The notes below the pieces were generated by a model. That model was not told the DNA's origin, ran no database searches, and was given only the letters and a program-made list of their open reading frames with translations. A DNA stretch of 64,000 nt from a bacterium (GTDB lineage: Archaea > Thermoproteota > Nitrososphaeria > Nitrososphaerales > Gagatemarchaeaceae): contig DAIDAO010000045.1 in the NCBI GenBank assembly GCA_027310575.1, forward strand, positions 1-64,000, given 5' to 3'. Both the position numbers and the translations under genes were made by a program. This document shows, piece after piece, positions 8,498-16,842 of this stretch. The stretch's first letter is position 1; each line of letters starts with the position of its first letter.

Positions 8498-8922
8498 ACC
8501 TAGTATCAGCAGGGCTCCTGCTCTTCTGGGGCGTCTACTTCGGGCTCGCGGGGACGGGGAACATCGTCGACTGGCTGACGAACCACGGCTACCGGGGGAA
8601 GCTCTTCCGTTCGTCGAGCAAGAACCTCGAGCTCATGGAGAAGGTGGCGCAGAGGCACGGCTCGGGCAAGCGGGCCATAGACGCCCTCTTCGCTGTGATC
8701 ATGTCCTGGGAGATGCTGTCCGCTGCGACCTATCTGGCCGCGCTCGTCCTCTACGTCTCCGGGAGCCTCTTGCTCCTTCCGTACGCGTTCTTCGTCGGCA
8801 TGGGGCTGTTCGCAGGGCTGATCATAGGCAACGAGGCGTTCGTCTACTACGACGACGAAGAGGAGCACGTCGTCATGCTGCTGGCCCAGCTCGTGTCGTA
8901 CGTGGCTGCCGTGCTCCTCTAG
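8494..8922 (+). CDS. Integral membrane protein coupled to the DJ-1/PfpI gene
   Basis: 142 residues with four hydrophobic stretches (about 5-22, 68-88, 93-118 and 125-141) and a polar loop NHGYRGKLFRSSSKNLELMEKVAQRHG between the first two. The acidic YYDDEEEHV precedes the last helix. The ATG overlaps the upstream stop by four bases, so it is co-translated with the DJ-1/PfpI protein. The ORF track shows it inside a longer frame starting at 8263, which is antisense-free but out of frame with the real upstream gene. Family not identified. Confidence 0.7.
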   Translation: MNLVSAGLLLFWGVYFGLAGTGNIVDWLTNHGYRGKLFRSSSKNLELMEKVAQRHGSGKRAIDALFAVIMSWEMLSAATYLAALVLYVSGSLLLLPYAFFVGMGLFAGLIIGNEAFVYYDDEEEHVVMLLAQLVSYVAAVLL

Positions 8923-8975
8923 GGGATCCAGCATCCCGCCCAAAGCTTAACATCCGTGGGGTTCGGCCTCCTTCA

Positions 8976-9428
8976 GTGGCTGCGCTGAACGACAGAGTCA
9001 GGTCTTTCCTCAACGACGCGTCCAAGGCGCCTCCGATTATGGGCACCCTCGGCATGCGCCTCGCGAAGCTGGGGGAGGGAGAAGCCACCATGAAGCTGAA
9101 GGTGGACAGGAGGTTTCACAATCCGATGGGCACGCTCCACGGAGGGATCATGACCGACCTCGCGGACGCCTGCATGGGCATAGCCACGATGACGACCCTC
9201 CGGGACAGCGAGACGTTCACGACCATCGAGCTGAAGATGAACTTCCTGCGCCCTGTCATCGAGGGGGAGCTCACCGCCGAGGCGAAGGTCGTCCACAGGG
9301 GAAGGACAGTGGCGATGACCGAGGTCGTCGTGAAAGACCAGGGCGCAAAGGAGGTGGCGAGGGGGATGGCCACCCAGATGGTGCTCCGGGCAGGCGAGCG
9401 CCGGCCCCGGACCGAGCCGAAAAATTGA
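8976..9428 (+). CDS. PaaI-type hotdog thioesterase
   Basis: 150 residues of the hotdog fold: RFHNPMGTLHGGIMTDLADACMGIA is the family's HGG/active-site helix, followed by FTTIELKMNFLRPVIEGELTAEAKVVHRGRTVAMTEVVV. These thioesterases hydrolyse acyl-CoA, often aromatic or medium-chain. Start is a GTG with AAGCTTAAC about 28 bases upstream, so it is probably leaderless. A T-run follows the stop. Confidence 0.9.
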   Translation: MAALNDRVRSFLNDASKAPPIMGTLGMRLAKLGEGEATMKLKVDRRFHNPMGTLHGGIMTDLADACMGIATMTTLRDSETFTTIELKMNFLRPVIEGELTAEAKVVHRGRTVAMTEVVVKDQGAKEVARGMATQMVLRAGERRPRTEPKN

Positions 9429-9432
9429 ACCT

Positions 9433-9446
9433 GCCGGGGTTTTTGT
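9433..9446 (+). terminator. T-run after the thioesterase gene
   Basis: GCCGGGG followed by TTTTT shortly after the stop at 9428; archaeal termination typically occurs at oligo-T. Supported by position only. Confidence 0.4.
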
Positions 9447-9483
9447 TCCAAAATTCCGTTCAATAACGTTGGTTCAAAATTCG
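9445..9483. repeat. Near-identical A/T-rich direct repeats
   Basis: GTTCCAAAATTCCG (9445-9458) and GGTTCAAAATTCG (9471-9483) repeat with about 26-base spacing and flank CAATAACG, a possible TATA box. Such paired sites upstream of a gene could be regulator-binding sites. Confidence 0.35.
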
Positions 9484-9531
9484 TCCTGAGATTCGCGGCC
9501 ATGTCAGCGGGCAGCTTGGAGGGTGTCCGTC

Positions 9532-9783
9532 ATGCCAGGCCATGACTGCCTGGACAAGGCCCGGGAGATCCGCCGCAGGACAAGCATCATGCTCGGCCTT
9601 GACGCGCACGACGTAGTCAGCGAGCTCTGCAGAGAATGGGGGGCCGCCAACGCCGACGAGTTCTACCAGCACATGAAGTCGCTGAGCGACGACGAGCTGA
9701 GGGCCTACGTCCAGGAGGCCTGGAAGAGGATCAAGCGGAGGAAGCTAGCAATGAAAGCGGAGGAGGTGTCGGCCTACGGTTAG
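9532..9783 (+). CDS. Small hypothetical cytosolic protein
   Basis: 83 residues from the ATG (the ORF track starts at GTG 9523). Charged, helical, with DELRAYVQEAWKRIKRRKLAMKAEE at the C-terminus and two cysteines (HDCLDK, ELCREW). No family recognised. The following ORF begins about 40 bases downstream in another frame that is already open across this stop, so the two could be coupled. Confidence 0.5.
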   Translation: MPGHDCLDKAREIRRRTSIMLGLDAHDVVSELCREWGAANADEFYQHMKSLSDDELRAYVQEAWKRIKRRKLAMKAEEVSAYG

Positions 9784-9820
9784 CTCCAGGAAGCCTACCG
9801 ACAAGGAGGCTGAGCGGGTC

Positions 9821-10381
9821 GTGAGGAGCCTCCTCGCGAACGGGGACGAGCTCTTCCAGTTCACGCAGCTCAAGGCCTCACTCCGCCTCCTCAGGGACGA
9901 CGAGACGATCGACAAGGACCTCCTCGGCTACGCCGACAGGGCGATCAGCATCAGGTTCAACGGCCTTCTCAGAGAGGCTGTCCCGAAGGTGGAGAAGGCG
10001 GAGAGGAGCGTGGGGGAGATGCTCTCTGTCACCGACGACCCCCTCCTGAAGGCGGCCAGGAACCGCAGGTACGTGGTGAAGTTCAACGACGTCAGGGTCC
10101 CGTTCGAAGACCTCCGGTACTGGGCTGCGGACGGGGGGTACTCCCTCTCGGTCACGGACAACAGGAACTCCACCATAGTGTCGAAGGAGGAGGGGGGCCG
10201 CTACCTCGTGAAGTGCCCTAAGTGCGACGACCAGCCCGTGAGGCTGATCAGGGAGGGGGAGGAGCTTCAGGCCATAGCCTGCTCCAGGTGCAGGACCAGG
10301 CTGGTGAACGTCGACGCGAAGCCTGCCCGGAGGCCTGCGAGGCGCCGCCTGCGCGCACGTGCCCCGGGCTCACGCAGCTGA
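9821..10381 (+). CDS. Hypothetical protein with C-terminal zinc ribbon
   Basis: 186 residues from a GTG; the frame is open further upstream, so the true start may lie a few codons earlier. The first 130 residues are mixed helix/strand without a recognised family. Then a zinc-ribbon candidate: VKCPKCDDQPV ... IACSRCRTRL, two CxxC knuckles, followed by a basic tail (RRPARRRLRARAPGSR) that may bind nucleic acid. Downstream of, and probably co-transcribed with, the small helical protein. Confidence 0.6.
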   Translation: MRSLLANGDELFQFTQLKASLRLLRDDETIDKDLLGYADRAISIRFNGLLREAVPKVEKAERSVGEMLSVTDDPLLKAARNRRYVVKFNDVRVPFEDLRYWAADGGYSLSVTDNRNSTIVSKEEGGRYLVKCPKCDDQPVRLIREGEELQAIACSRCRTRLVNVDAKPARRPARRRLRARAPGSRS

Positions 10382-10445
10382 CGAACACCGGCGGGCGCCG
10401 GCTGCACCCTTTTACTCGGCCAGGAGGCGCTCCTCTCCGACCAGA

Positions 10446-10625
10446 ATGGCCGGCTACGAATTCAAGTGCAAGGACGTCGGCATGAAGTGCGGCTTCGAGG
10501 TGAAGGGCTCCTCATCCAGGGACGAAGTGATGCAGCTCGCCTCCATCCACGCGAAGGCGACGCACGGCATGCAGACGATCCCGCCCGACGTCGCGCAGAA
10601 GGTCAGCTCAGCGATACGAGGCTGA
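10446..10625 (+). CDS. DUF1059 small protein
   Basis: 59 residues, too short for the track except as a longer false frame. The sequence FKCKDVGMKCGFEVKG...HAKATHGM matches the DUF1059 pattern (two cysteines, a central helix, HA..HGM). The family is widespread in archaea and soil bacteria; its role is unknown. The ATG follows a T-rich CCCTTTTACT box about 33 bases upstream. A T-run follows the stop. Confidence 0.75.
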   Translation: MAGYEFKCKDVGMKCGFEVKGSSSRDEVMQLASIHAKATHGMQTIPPDVAQKVSSAIRG

Positions 10626-10631
10626 GCCGGC

Positions 10632-10643
10632 CCCCCGTTTTTC
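10632..10643 (+). terminator. T-run after DUF1059 gene
   Basis: CCCCCCG followed by TTTTT beginning 12 bases after the stop; typical position for archaeal termination. Confidence 0.4.
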
Positions 10644-10744
10644 CCGCTCCGCAGAGCAGCCTTTGAAACGCCTGCCGGAGCATACGCAGGACGGCCTGAG
10701 CCTCTGAGCTTCCTTTTCTAGCGCCAGGGCGGGGCACGGTGGAC

Positions 10745-11689
10745 ATGGCCTTGCCGGCGCTGAAGGACATCGAGTCCGCGGCCAAGAGGATAGCAGGGGT
10801 GGCCAGCAGGACGCCCCTCGTCGAGTCCCCCAGGCTCTCCAGGCTGGCGGGCCGCGAGGTCTACCTCAAGCTGGAGTGCTTCCAACCCATCAGGGTCTTC
10901 AAGATCAGGGGTGCCTACAACAAGATCTCCCGCCTCAGGGAAAGGAGCGTAGTCGCCGCCTCCTCGGGAAACCACGGCATAGCAGTCGCCTACAGCTCGC
11001 GGCTTCTGGGCAAGAAGTGCACTGTCGTGGTCCCGGAGACCATCGTAAAGGAGAAGGCGGAAACGATCATCGACTACGGAGCGGAGCTGGTCAGGGCAGG
11101 GAAGCTGAGCGGCGAGAGGGAGGCCAGGGCCAGGGAGATAGCCGGCCGGACCGGCGCAGCCTTCGTCCACCCCTTCAACGACCCGGACGTGATCGCCGGG
11201 CAGGGCACGTGTGGGCTGGAGATCTCCGAGCAGCTGGACGAGTTCGACTCCGTCCTGGTCCCAGTCGGCGGGGGCGGCCTGATATCCGGGATCTCCATCG
11301 CGCTGAGGGCCAAGAGACCGAAATCGAAGGTCTTCGGTGTGGAACCCAAGGGGGCGGCCAAGCTCACAGGCGCTCTCGCGGCCAGGAAGATAGTGTCAGT
11401 CCCCTCGCCCGCCTCCATGGCAGACGGGCTCATCCCCTCGGCCCTGGGGGAGCTGACCTTCGAAGCGTGCTCCAGGAACGTGGACGGCACTTTCGCAGTC
11501 TCCGAGGACGAGATCTTCAGCGCGACCAGGGTAATGGTGAAGGAAGCCCGAATCGTGGCCGAGCCTTCGGGAGCCGCCCCCCTGGCGCCGCTCCTTTCCC
11601 ACGCCGAGAGCCTCGGGGAGCGGGTCGTGGCTGTGGTCTCCGGCGGGAACATCTCCCTGGACCTGCTGAAGAGCATCCTCGCCTCGTAG
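10745..11689 (+). CDS. Threonine/serine dehydratase-type PLP enzyme
   Basis: 314 residues of fold-type II PLP enzyme. The Schiff-base lysine is in RVFKIRGAYN; cofactor loops are ASSGNHG, VGGGGLISG and the C-terminal VSGGNIS. It lacks the ACT regulatory domain of biosynthetic IlvA, so it resembles catabolic threonine ammonia-lyase or serine/threonine racemase-dehydratases that release ammonia and 2-oxobutyrate or pyruvate. The ATG at 10745 is chosen because TTTTCTA is 28 bases upstream; the track's GTG is two codons earlier. Confidence 0.85.
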   Translation: MALPALKDIESAAKRIAGVASRTPLVESPRLSRLAGREVYLKLECFQPIRVFKIRGAYNKISRLRERSVVAASSGNHGIAVAYSSRLLGKKCTVVVPETIVKEKAETIIDYGAELVRAGKLSGEREARAREIAGRTGAAFVHPFNDPDVIAGQGTCGLEISEQLDEFDSVLVPVGGGGLISGISIALRAKRPKSKVFGVEPKGAAKLTGALAARKIVSVPSPASMADGLIPSALGELTFEACSRNVDGTFAVSEDEIFSATRVMVKEARIVAEPSGAAPLAPLLSHAESLGERVVAVVSGGNISLDLLKSILAS

Positions 11690-11724
11690 CAAGAAAGATA
11701 TCCCGGCGGCTCCCGCGGGGGTCC

Positions 11725-12195
11725 GTGTATTACAAGAGCCTCGTCGTCTTCGCCCTCTGCACCATCTTCGTGGTGGGCTTCTTCGCAGCCATCAGCTATG
11801 ACACATCAGGGGTGGGGGAGCAGCCGCAGACGCCCATAACCACCTACATCGCGTGCCAGGCCCCGGCCTCAGCGTGCGACACCCTCTCGATCACCTCAGC
11901 CAGCCTCCGCACCGTCAACTACACCGACGAGCTGGGCATAGTCAGCTACGCCACCCTCACGATCGGGGTGATGCCCTCCGGAGCCTCTCCTATCACAGGC
12001 GTGAGCGTCTTCATCGGCAACAGGTCGGCAGGATACGTCCAGGGGCCGTTCGAGCCGGGCGTCGGCAGGACCCTGAACCTGACGATCCCGTCCACAGTCT
12101 CTGTCTCCCCAGGCGTGACGTACCTGGTCAGCGTCGAGGGCTTCTACGGAACCGGCTCTTCCGCCTGGAACTCGACGAGGGTGACCGCCGCCTAG
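11725..12195 (+). CDS. Membrane-anchored extracellular beta-sandwich protein, hypothetical
   Basis: 156 residues from a GTG, hidden in the track inside a longer frame. One N-terminal membrane anchor (SLVVFALCTIFVVGFFAAI), then a Ser/Thr/Asn-rich strand-forming domain with several NxS/T sites and two cysteines (YIACQAPASACDT) that could form a disulfide. It has the look of an archaeal surface protein. AGATATC lies 27 bases before the GTG. No family recognised. Confidence 0.65.
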   Translation: MYYKSLVVFALCTIFVVGFFAAISYDTSGVGEQPQTPITTYIACQAPASACDTLSITSASLRTVNYTDELGIVSYATLTIGVMPSGASPITGVSVFIGNRSAGYVQGPFEPGVGRTLNLTIPSTVSVSPGVTYLVSVEGFYGTGSSAWNSTRVTAA

Positions 12196-12272
12196 GCCCG
12201 TGCCGGCAGGGGCTTTCGGTCCAGACGCTGATTTCCGCCCCGCTAAATATGGAGCGCGCACCAATCTCCTCC

Positions 12273-12410
12273 ATGTGCACCGGAGTGGCCGCCTCCCTGC
12301 AGCAGCTGGCCTCGTGGCTGCAGTCGGCAGCCGCGGTCGTCCCCGTCTCGCAGCCCTCCTTCGTCTCCTGGCTGATGTTCGCCGTCAGCGGGGCCGTTCA
12401 ACGCCAATGA
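12273..12410 (+). CDS. Possible 45-residue small protein
   Basis: A short frame with an ATG 26 bases after CTAAATATGG. The product has a hydrophobic middle (SWLQSAAAVVPV, SWLMFAVSGAV) and may be a single-pass membrane peptide. Supported only by TATA spacing and composition; could be spurious. Confidence 0.3.
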   Translation: MCTGVAASLQQLASWLQSAAAVVPVSQPSFVSWLMFAVSGAVQRQ

Positions 12411-12473
12411 ACGACGGGCCTCCCCCCTTTCAAAAGTGCCGTATCAATAAGCCTGCATCGCATACCTCACGCG

Positions 12474-12884
12474 ATGATCGACGCGATCAAGCGCCGGTTA
12501 ACGAAGCCTGAAAGAGACCCCTGGGACGCAAACCAGGAGCTCGAACCCGAAGTAGAAGACACCTCAGAGCTTCCGACGGACACCGCGGTCCTGCTGGCAG
12601 CCACCCGGTCGACCTCCACGTTCTCTCCGAGCGACTGGAACCTTGCCGACTACTACAAGGGCATCATACGGACCGCCCTTGACAACGGGGGGAAGTACGG
12701 CGACCACGAGATCTCCATACCTTGGCTGAGGATGATACTCGCAGGCCTTGAGAACAGGCCCATCGAGCCGGAAATGCTGTGGTATATGGCGGGCCAGGAA
12801 GACTCGACAGGTATCACGCCCGGAATCCCCTCCTACGACGCCCTCTTCCCGTCCGACCGGGATCCCTCAACGACTCTAGGGTGA
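12474..12884 (+). CDS. Hypothetical protein
   Basis: 136 residues, acidic N-terminus (NQELEPEVEDTSELPTDT) probably disordered, then a compact helical region with DWNLADYYKGIIRTALDNGGKYGDHEISIPWLRMIL. No membrane segments. A TCAATAAGCC box lies about 28 bases before the ATG. No family recognised. Confidence 0.6.
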   Translation: MIDAIKRRLTKPERDPWDANQELEPEVEDTSELPTDTAVLLAATRSTSTFSPSDWNLADYYKGIIRTALDNGGKYGDHEISIPWLRMILAGLENRPIEPEMLWYMAGQEDSTGITPGIPSYDALFPSDRDPSTTLG

Positions 12885-13138
12885 GCGGACAGAGTCGCGC
12901 TTCAGGGCACGAACTCTGTGATGATCCACACTGTCCAGTACACCATCTGCACCAGGCGGGGCCGGACATACATCACAGTTCACCAGACGGCTACGCAAGT
13001 CGGCCCTCCCCCGACGACGCTGCCACGCCACTTAGACTCCCTCACCTGATAATTCGGTAGCGCAACTCTGCCGCAGGACCAACGCAGGTAACCGCGTTCA
13101 GGGTGAGTCGAGACGAGAAAGAAAAAAGGAGCGGCTAC
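12885..13138. other. Intergenic stretch without a convincing gene
   Basis: 254 bases between two convergent genes. A 42-codon frame from 12921 (MIHTVQYTICTRRG...) is present but has no TATA-like box or family match. The right end holds the terminator of the minus-strand gene. Confidence 0.5.
13118..13130 (-). terminator. Oligo-T terminator of the secreted-protein gene
   Basis: On the minus strand the sequence reads TCCTTTTTTCTTTCTC just after the stop codon at 13139, a good archaeal oligo-T terminator. Confidence 0.6.
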
Positions 13139-13825
13139 CTAGTCTGATTCTGACTCGTTGTCTTCCGCGACTCCCTCATGAGAGCCGAGGATGACTAGGT
13201 ACCCACTCTGTCCGACTTTCACGTCGAGTTTGATAGCGCCCACCATCGCCGCTGAAGTGGTGTTGCCGTGTATCCCCGCGACGTGGATCTCGAATGTGGC
13301 ACCGCCGCTGGCCGTCCCGCTGCCGAACCCTGACTCGCCCCCTTCATTGAGAGCGAGGTGCCCGCTAGAGACTGTGTAGGTCGTGCCGTTGATGGTGAAT
13401 GAGCCCGAGGAGATCGTGAGGTTGTACCCGTCGCTCGAATGGCTTGTCACTGTGAACGTGAATGACCCTGTGGCGTTGCCTGACTTCACCCCCATGGGGG
13501 ATGAGTCGTTGCCGTGATCGTCCTCACCCGGCATCTGGGTGAACGCGATCCAGTGTCCTGTGAGGTTGGAGAAGGTGAGCTTCTCGCCCACCGTCAGGTT
13601 GAAGTTCTGACCTTGGCCGTTGTCGTTCTCTGACGTGCTGTTGTTCTCTGACGTGTTGTTGTCTTCGTGCCCGCCGGCGTGGGTGCTCATCAACGCTGTC
13701 ATGGAAGATGGTGTGTGGGCGCTCGCACCGGACGCCCTGGCCATTGAGAATGCCAGAGTCCCGGACACAGCGCCGAGCACTAGGAGTGCAGCTATCGCAG
13801 TGGTCGCTATTGCGCGTCTTTTCAT
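13139..13825 (-). CDS. Secreted Asn/Ser/Thr-rich protein, paralogue of the protein at 37019
   Basis: 228 residues with a Sec-type signal peptide (KRRAIATTAIAALLVLGAVSGTLAFSMA), an Asn/Glu-rich linker with many NxS/T sites, and a strand-rich domain containing SSGSFTINGTTYTVSSG. The same block appears as TGGAFEINGTTYTISSG in the protein at 37019, so the two are paralogues. Probably a glycosylated cell-surface or exported protein. Its base composition is visibly less GC-rich than its neighbours. Function unknown. Confidence 0.75.
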   Translation of the reverse strand: MKRRAIATTAIAALLVLGAVSGTLAFSMARASGASAHTPSSMTALMSTHAGGHEDNNTSENNSTSENDNGQGQNFNLTVGEKLTFSNLTGHWIAFTQMPGEDDHGNDSSPMGVKSGNATGSFTFTVTSHSSDGYNLTISSGSFTINGTTYTVSSGHLALNEGGESGFGSGTASGGATFEIHVAGIHGNTTSAAMVGAIKLDVKVGQSGYLVILGSHEGVAEDNESESD

Positions 13826-14006
13826 CGAGTCAGAATGAAAGCACGGAGGATATCAAGCAACCATTTTGAACGAAGCTTCAATGCCCTGTCGGCCGGACCG
13901 AGGAAACTTCGCGATTCTTCCTCAGTAACTTTGTCCTGGATGGCAGCCGGCCGCCCAACGCTTAACAGAGGCGCCCGGGCGCTCCCATACTGTTGGCTGA
14001 GGACAG

Positions 14007-14315
14007 ATGATCACCTTCGGAGCCAAGTCGGCCGAGCAGGTCCTGGCAGGGAAGAAGACTGTGACCTTCCGCAAGTGGCCCAAGGCGAGGGCGAAGGTCG
14101 GCGAGGTCTACGACGCAGCCCGGATGGGCTATCCTCCCACGAAGTTCGCCAAGATCCGGGTCACTGGCCTCCGGAGGATAAGGCTCAGGGAGATAGACGC
14201 GGGGCTCGCCAGGCGCGACGGCGCAGCCTCCCCCGCCGAAGTGAAGGCCTACTGGTCCAAGCAGGGCTTCAGGGCGGGCGACGAGCTCTGGCTCGTCGAG
14301 TTCGAGCTGGCCTAG
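14007..14315 (+). CDS. ASCH domain protein
   Basis: 102 residues with the ASCH pattern: start with ITFGAKSAEQVLAGKKTVTFRKWP (the family's substrate-binding K/T/R region), a central VGEVYDAARMG, IRVTGLRRIRLREI and the closing GFRAGDELWLVEFELA. ASCH proteins are PUA-like RNA or modified-nucleoside binding domains; some hydrolyse N4-acetylcytidine. Cytosolic, single domain. Confidence 0.8.
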   Translation: MITFGAKSAEQVLAGKKTVTFRKWPKARAKVGEVYDAARMGYPPTKFAKIRVTGLRRIRLREIDAGLARRDGAASPAEVKAYWSKQGFRAGDELWLVEFELA

Positions 14316-14385
14316 GCGGTGCGATGCCGGCGGGCACCGGCACGTCGGGCAAACCATTTAGCGGAGCCCGAGGAGCCGGCGGTCG

Positions 14386-15087
14386 ATGTTCGACGTCTCC
14401 CTGAAGCTCGACCATTCCCTCCCCTTCTGCGGCCTCTCCAAGCTCTTCCCCGCGGTGAGCATCCAGAGGTGGTGCAACCTGCAGGTCGACATCCTGGAGT
14501 TCCAGGCCTCGAAGGAGGACGCGGAGAAGCTCGAGCCCGCGCTGACTAAGATGCTGAAGGGGCTCGGGGGGCGCCTGATCAGGTTCAACAGGTACTCGTC
14601 CAGGAACCTCGAGGCGGTCATAGGCTGCAGGTGCGCCACGGACAACTCCACAGTGGCAATGATCGAATGGGCCGGGTGCATCCCGGTGATGCCGGTCAGC
14701 TACCGCGGGGGTCAGGAGTACTGCCGCGTCCTCGCCTTCACGAAGGACACGCTGAACGACGCCATATCGAACCTCTCCAAGATGTCAAAGCTCGAGATAG
14801 AGAGCAGGTCAGTGATACCGAGGGAGTCGGCAAGGGGAGCCATAACCGTCCCGGTCGACGAGTTCCTCGGGACGCTCACGAAGAAGCAGCTCGCAGCGTT
14901 CATGGCGGCAATGCAGATGGGCTACTACGGGATGCCGAAGGGCGCCACCATAGACGAGATCGCTTCCAAGCAGGGGATGAAGAGGTCCACCTACGAGGAG
15001 CACCTGCGCAAGGCCGAGCTGAAGATACTGCAGGCCGTGAGGCCCTACGCCGGGCTGGCTTACGTCACAGCGAAGGAGAGCGGGTAG
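14386..15087 (+). CDS. Bacterio-opsin activator-type HTH regulator (HTH_10)
   Basis: 233 residues. The C-terminal 60 residues are a canonical HTH_10 domain: LTKKQLAAFMAAMQMGYYGMPKGATIDEIASKQGMKRSTYEEHLRKAELKILQAV. The N-terminal 160 residues form a sensory region with several cysteines (FCGLSK, RWCNLQ, GCRCATD, AGCIPV), possibly a ligand or redox/metal sensor. CATTTAGCG lies 28 bases before the ATG. Regulators of this type control neighbouring metabolic genes; the target here is unknown, with a divergently arranged thioredoxin nearby on the opposite strand downstream. Confidence 0.85.
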   Translation: MFDVSLKLDHSLPFCGLSKLFPAVSIQRWCNLQVDILEFQASKEDAEKLEPALTKMLKGLGGRLIRFNRYSSRNLEAVIGCRCATDNSTVAMIEWAGCIPVMPVSYRGGQEYCRVLAFTKDTLNDAISNLSKMSKLEIESRSVIPRESARGAITVPVDEFLGTLTKKQLAAFMAAMQMGYYGMPKGATIDEIASKQGMKRSTYEEHLRKAELKILQAVRPYAGLAYVTAKESG

Positions 15088-15093
15088 CGGCCC

Positions 15094-15540
15094 CTACTGG
15101 TAGGGGGATCCCTTCCCCCCGCCGTCAACGTAGGGCCGTATCCTCGCCTCGATCATCTGCTTGGGCGCCGCGCCCACGATCCCGTCCACAGGCTCCCCGT
15201 CCTTGAACACCATTATGGTGGGGATGCCCTGGATCTGGAACTGCTGGGAGGTCGCGGGGTTGTCGTCGACGTTGAGCTTCCCGAAGGTGGCCTGCCCGGC
15301 CATCTCTGACGCGAGCTGCTCCAGCACCGGGGAGACGACCCTGCAGGGGCCGCACCACGGGGCCCAGAAGTCGACCACCACCACCGGGTGGCTCTTGACC
15401 ACCTGGCTGAAGTTCGCGTCTGTCAGCTCGACCGGCTCCGCATGCTGAGCCTGCCCGCCCGCCTTGGGCCCGGACTGCTGTTTCAGCATCTCCTCGTACT
15501 TCTTCTCGTTGATCTTCTGCACTTCCTCGTCGAAGGTCAT
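15094..15540 (-). CDS. Thioredoxin with N-terminal extension
   Basis: 148 residues from the ATG at 15540. The last 100 residues are thioredoxin: VVVVDFWAPWCGPCRVVSPVLEQLA with the WCGPC redox site, and the cis-proline loop GIPTIMVFKDG. The first 45 are charged and Gln-rich (helical extension). Reduces disulfides of cytosolic partners. A TTCTATAAC box on the minus strand sits about 28 bases before this ATG, so the track's 22-residue extension is rejected. Confidence 0.9.
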   Translation of the reverse strand: MTFDEEVQKINEKKYEEMLKQQSGPKAGGQAQHAEPVELTDANFSQVVKSHPVVVVDFWAPWCGPCRVVSPVLEQLASEMAGQATFGKLNVDDNPATSQQFQIQGIPTIMVFKDGEPVDGIVGAAPKQMIEARIRPYVDGGGKGSPYQ

Positions 15541-15611
15541 CTTCTTGTCACTCGGTCTCCCGTGGCGCGGCCGCGTTATAGAATTAGCGCCGGCGCCTGC
15601 CGGCACCCGCC

Positions 15612-16787
15612 TCAGTCCTCGGCGCGCCTCGCCCTCCCCGCCATGGCCGGGACGACGACGGAGACTACGACCGTGCCTATCAGGACGAGGGAGTAGGCTG
15701 TCCTTCCGATCAGCCCGGCGTTGAGAGCCACGGACGCTATCACTATCCCCACGGCGCCGCGGCCGGACAGTATGAACGCGATGCGCCTGGGCCCTCCCTG
15801 CTCCCTCCCCTTCATGATGTACCTCGCAGCGGCGTACGTTGCCAGGGTCGCAGGGACGATCGAAGCCAGGAGCAGCGCCCCGAGGGGGGCGAGGAGGCCG
15901 GACTGCGAAGCGGGGAAGTCGGCTTCTACGCCTGCGAGCCCGAAGAAGATCGGTATGAAGAACGCCCTGTTCATCTTCGCGAGCGTGTCAGCCGTCCGCC
16001 TGAAGGCGCTCTTCCCGACGAGCCCGTCGTGTATGATGAGGCCGGCGAAGAACGCGCCGAGGATGTAGCTGACCCCGATTCCCTGCAGTATCACTGCCAC
16101 GAGGAGCCCCCCCACGATGAGCAGCGCGAAGGAGAGCTCTTCGCGCCTCGTGAAGCCCGACGCCCGCTCCAGGACGTCGCGGAACGCGTCCGGATGGGAG
16201 TTGAGCAGCCAGTCGACGACAGCGAAGGCGGCGAGGAAGAGCGCCATGAGGAACACCACGGACAGGGTCCCGCCGAGGGTCCCGGACGCGCCCGCGAGCA
16301 CAACGAACGCCACCACGTCCGTGATGGTCACGGAGGAGAGTATGATCTGGCCCGTCTCCTTCTTGACGAGGTCGAACTCCATCACGAGCACGGACACGAT
16401 CGATATCGACGGGACGCCGATGGCCAGCGCGACAAGCAGGTTCGCCGTGAAGCCGAACGGGAGGAGGACGCTCGCCCCGGCAGTCAGCACGAGGAAGGGG
16501 AGCACGAAGCTGGTCATCGTGACCGCCAGGGAGGGCACGATGCGGGACCTCACGGTCTGCGTGGTCATCTCGAACCCGATGAGCAGCACGACGAAGAACA
16601 GGGCGATCTCGGAGACCGCGGCCGTCTGGGGGCTGGACGCGACTATCCCGAGCACGGTCGGGCCGAGGACGAGGCCGCTGAGCAGCTCCCCGGCCACGGA
16701 AGGGAGGCCGAGCTGCTCGAAGAGCTCCCCTGCTAGGACCGCGACCGCGAGCACCACGAGCACCTCTGTGATGATGTCGAAGGCCAA
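15612..16787 (-). CDS. CPA2-family cation:proton antiporter (Kef/NapA type)
   Basis: 391 residues with about twelve hydrophobic helices. N-terminal GLPSVAGELLSGLVLGPTVLG and the mid-protein SVTITDVVAFVVLAGASG region are typical of the Na+/H+ exchanger transmembrane domain. At the ion-binding helix it shows TD where electrogenic members have DD, hinting at an electroneutral or K+-type exchanger (inference). No C-terminal RCK/TrkA regulatory domain. It acts in the cytoplasmic membrane in pH and cation balance. Ends 71 bases before the thioredoxin start. Confidence 0.85.
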   Translation of the reverse strand: MAFDIITEVLVVLAVAVLAGELFEQLGLPSVAGELLSGLVLGPTVLGIVASSPQTAAVSEIALFFVVLLIGFEMTTQTVRSRIVPSLAVTMTSFVLPFLVLTAGASVLLPFGFTANLLVALAIGVPSISIVSVLVMEFDLVKKETGQIILSSVTITDVVAFVVLAGASGTLGGTLSVVFLMALFLAAFAVVDWLLNSHPDAFRDVLERASGFTRREELSFALLIVGGLLVAVILQGIGVSYILGAFFAGLIIHDGLVGKSAFRRTADTLAKMNRAFFIPIFFGLAGVEADFPASQSGLLAPLGALLLASIVPATLATYAAARYIMKGREQGGPRRIAFILSGRGAVGIVIASVALNAGLIGRTAYSLVLIGTVVVSVVVPAMAGRARRAED

Positions 16788-16842
16788 CGGTGCTGCCGCA
16801 TCCCCTCCGCTAAATAAACGGCGGAACCCTCCGCCCCTTCTG

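Noticed and set aside
10876-12195. 439-residue plus-strand ORF
   Set aside because: Frame-shifted shadow of the threonine dehydratase fused to the real gene starting at 11725.
12474-12884. Possible defence or secretion role for the acidic hypothetical protein
   Set aside because: No motif or neighbour supports it.
12921-13049. 42-codon frame MIHTVQYTICTRRG...
   Set aside because: No TATA box, no homologue recognised, and it could be a chance frame in a GC-rich gap.
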